Shown here in pieces: positions 4,614 to 5,225 of a stretch of DNA of 5,225 bases (positions are counted from its first letter, which is position 1; each line of letters begins with the position of its first letter). The stretch is from NCBI GenBank assembly GCA_030540535.1, contig JAUNWB010000120.1, positions 1-5,225 on the forward strand. Reading direction: 5' to 3'. The position numbers and the translations under genes are program-made. This DNA comes from Elusimicrobiales bacterium. GTDB taxonomy: Bacteria > Elusimicrobiota > Elusimicrobia > Elusimicrobiales > Elusimicrobiaceae. The notes below the pieces were generated by a model, which saw only the letters and a program-made list of their open reading frames with translations, was not told the DNA's origin and searched no databases.

Positions 4614-5225
4614 ATGGAACCCGTCACCACCACCGTTTCCGCCATTATGTGGGTTGCCTTTTGGGTAACCGTACTGGCGGCGTTGTTTGTAGATTTAACC
4701 GTCCTTAATAAACACCACGGCAAAGTAAGCATGAAAGAGGCCGCCCTTATGGTATGCGCCTGGGTAACGCTGGCCACGCTGTTCGGCGGCGCGATTTGGC
4801 TGGCCGAGGGGCCGCGCCACGCGCTGGAGTTTTACACGGGTTACGTGCTTGAATACTCGCTGTCCGTGGACAACATGTTCGTATTCATCATGATTTTCAG
4901 TTACTTCGCCATTCCGTCCCACTTACAGCCCAAGGCGCTTTTATGGGGTATTTTGGGTGCGGTAGTTTTGCGTTTTGCGTTTATTTTCCTGGGCGTAAAA
5001 CTGATTTCCATGTTCTCCTGGACGATGTACGTTTTCGGCGCGCTCCTCGTATTCACGGCGGCCAAAATGCTTTTCCAAAAAGACGACGACTCGTTTGACC
5101 CCGGCAACTCGTTTGTGCTTAAAATGCTCAAAAAAATCATGCCGCTTAAAACCGATTACCACGGCGAAAACTTCTTTGTAATCGAAAACGCCAAACGCTT
5201 CGCCACGCCGTTATTCGCGGCGGTG
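4614..5225 (+). CDS. terC: TerC/Alx-family integral membrane protein, 5' part only (probable Mn2+ exporter)
   Basis: The ATG at 4614 opens a frame that runs off the right edge with no stop, giving 204 residues of a family usually somewhat over 300 long. Hydrophobic segments lie at about residues 8-28, 43-63, 73-98, 109-130 and 133-153, followed by a polar, charged loop with DDD (157-159). The family signature GYVLEYSLSVDNMFVF (76-91) closely matches GYLIEKSLAVDNVFVW of E. coli Alx. It includes Glu80 and Asp86, acidic membrane residues that belong to the proposed metal site. The end, ENFFVIENAKRFATPLF, matches the Alx segment before its sixth helix. The second acidic motif (ELSDVIFAVDS in Alx) would lie just past the window. 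TerC was named for tellurium resistance, but Alx and relatives are now linked mainly to Mn2+ export, including metal loading of secreted proteins. It has its own promoter, and no ter-operon neighbours are visible. The family call is firm; the substrate is inferred. Confidence 0.92.
   Translation, partial: MEPVTTTVSAIMWVAFWVTVLAALFVDLTVLNKHHGKVSMKEAALMVCAWVTLATLFGGAIWLAEGPRHALEFYTGYVLEYSLSVDNMFVFIMIFSYFAIPSHLQPKALLWGILGAVVLRFAFIFLGVKLISMFSWTMYVFGALLVFTAAKMLFQKDDDSFDPGNSFVLKMLKKIMPLKTDYHGENFFVIENAKRFATPLFAAV

Noticed and set aside
4695..5162. Minus-strand open frames of 73-79 codons inside terC
   Set aside because: They are shadows of the TerC-family frame, which has a ribosome binding site, a promoter and clear family motifs.
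4614..5225. Reading terC as evidence of a tellurite-resistance operon
   Set aside because: No terZABDE neighbours are visible, and the closest remembered match is Alx, which is linked to Mn2+ homeostasis.

Overview
The window looks like chromosomal DNA of a diderm-type bacterium of middling G+C content. Genes start at strong AAGGAGG-type ribosome binding sites, promoters are sigma-70-like, and two proteins carry clear Sec signal peptides. The single tRNA does not encode its CCA end. I cannot place the organism more precisely from the sequence. Phyla such as Elusimicrobiota would fit, but that is a guess.

Layout, left to right. (1) The 3' part of a tetratricopeptide-repeat (TPR) protein runs in from the left edge on the + strand. 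(2) A perfect 15-bp hairpin with an A-tract and a T-tract serves as a shared bidirectional terminator between convergent transcription units. (3) A two-gene minus-strand operon encodes exported TldD/PmbA-superfamily proteins. The upstream gene (stop 2439, start chosen at 4142) keeps the HExxxH zinc motif and the C-terminal cysteine. The downstream gene (805..2442) is a paralogue that has lost both. The genes overlap by ATGA, and the second gene's ribosome binding site is written into the last codons of the first. (4) An 88-bp divergent region holds interleaved promoters for this operon and for tRNA-Thr(UGU). (5) After the tRNA and its terminator comes a gene-free, highly structured stretch. 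It contains an exact 18-bp copy of the tRNA 3' end, 194 bp downstream of the original. (6) A promoter, ribosome binding site and 5' two-thirds of a TerC/Alx-family membrane protein run off the right edge.

How the genes may work together: the two TldD-like proteins probably form a secreted or periplasmic analogue of the cytoplasmic TldD/TldE metalloprotease heterodimer, with one catalytic and one non-catalytic subunit. The TPR gene, the tRNA and terC appear to be separate transcription units.

The least explained part is 4304-4502. The sequence between the tRNA and the repeated tRNA tail can be drawn as a compact three-way-junction RNA, closed by the repeated tRNA tail itself and followed by six Ts. 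It could be an rtT-like RNA made from a tRNA transcript, the scar of an element that integrated at the tRNA, or a dispersed hairpin repeat. The folding was done by eye.
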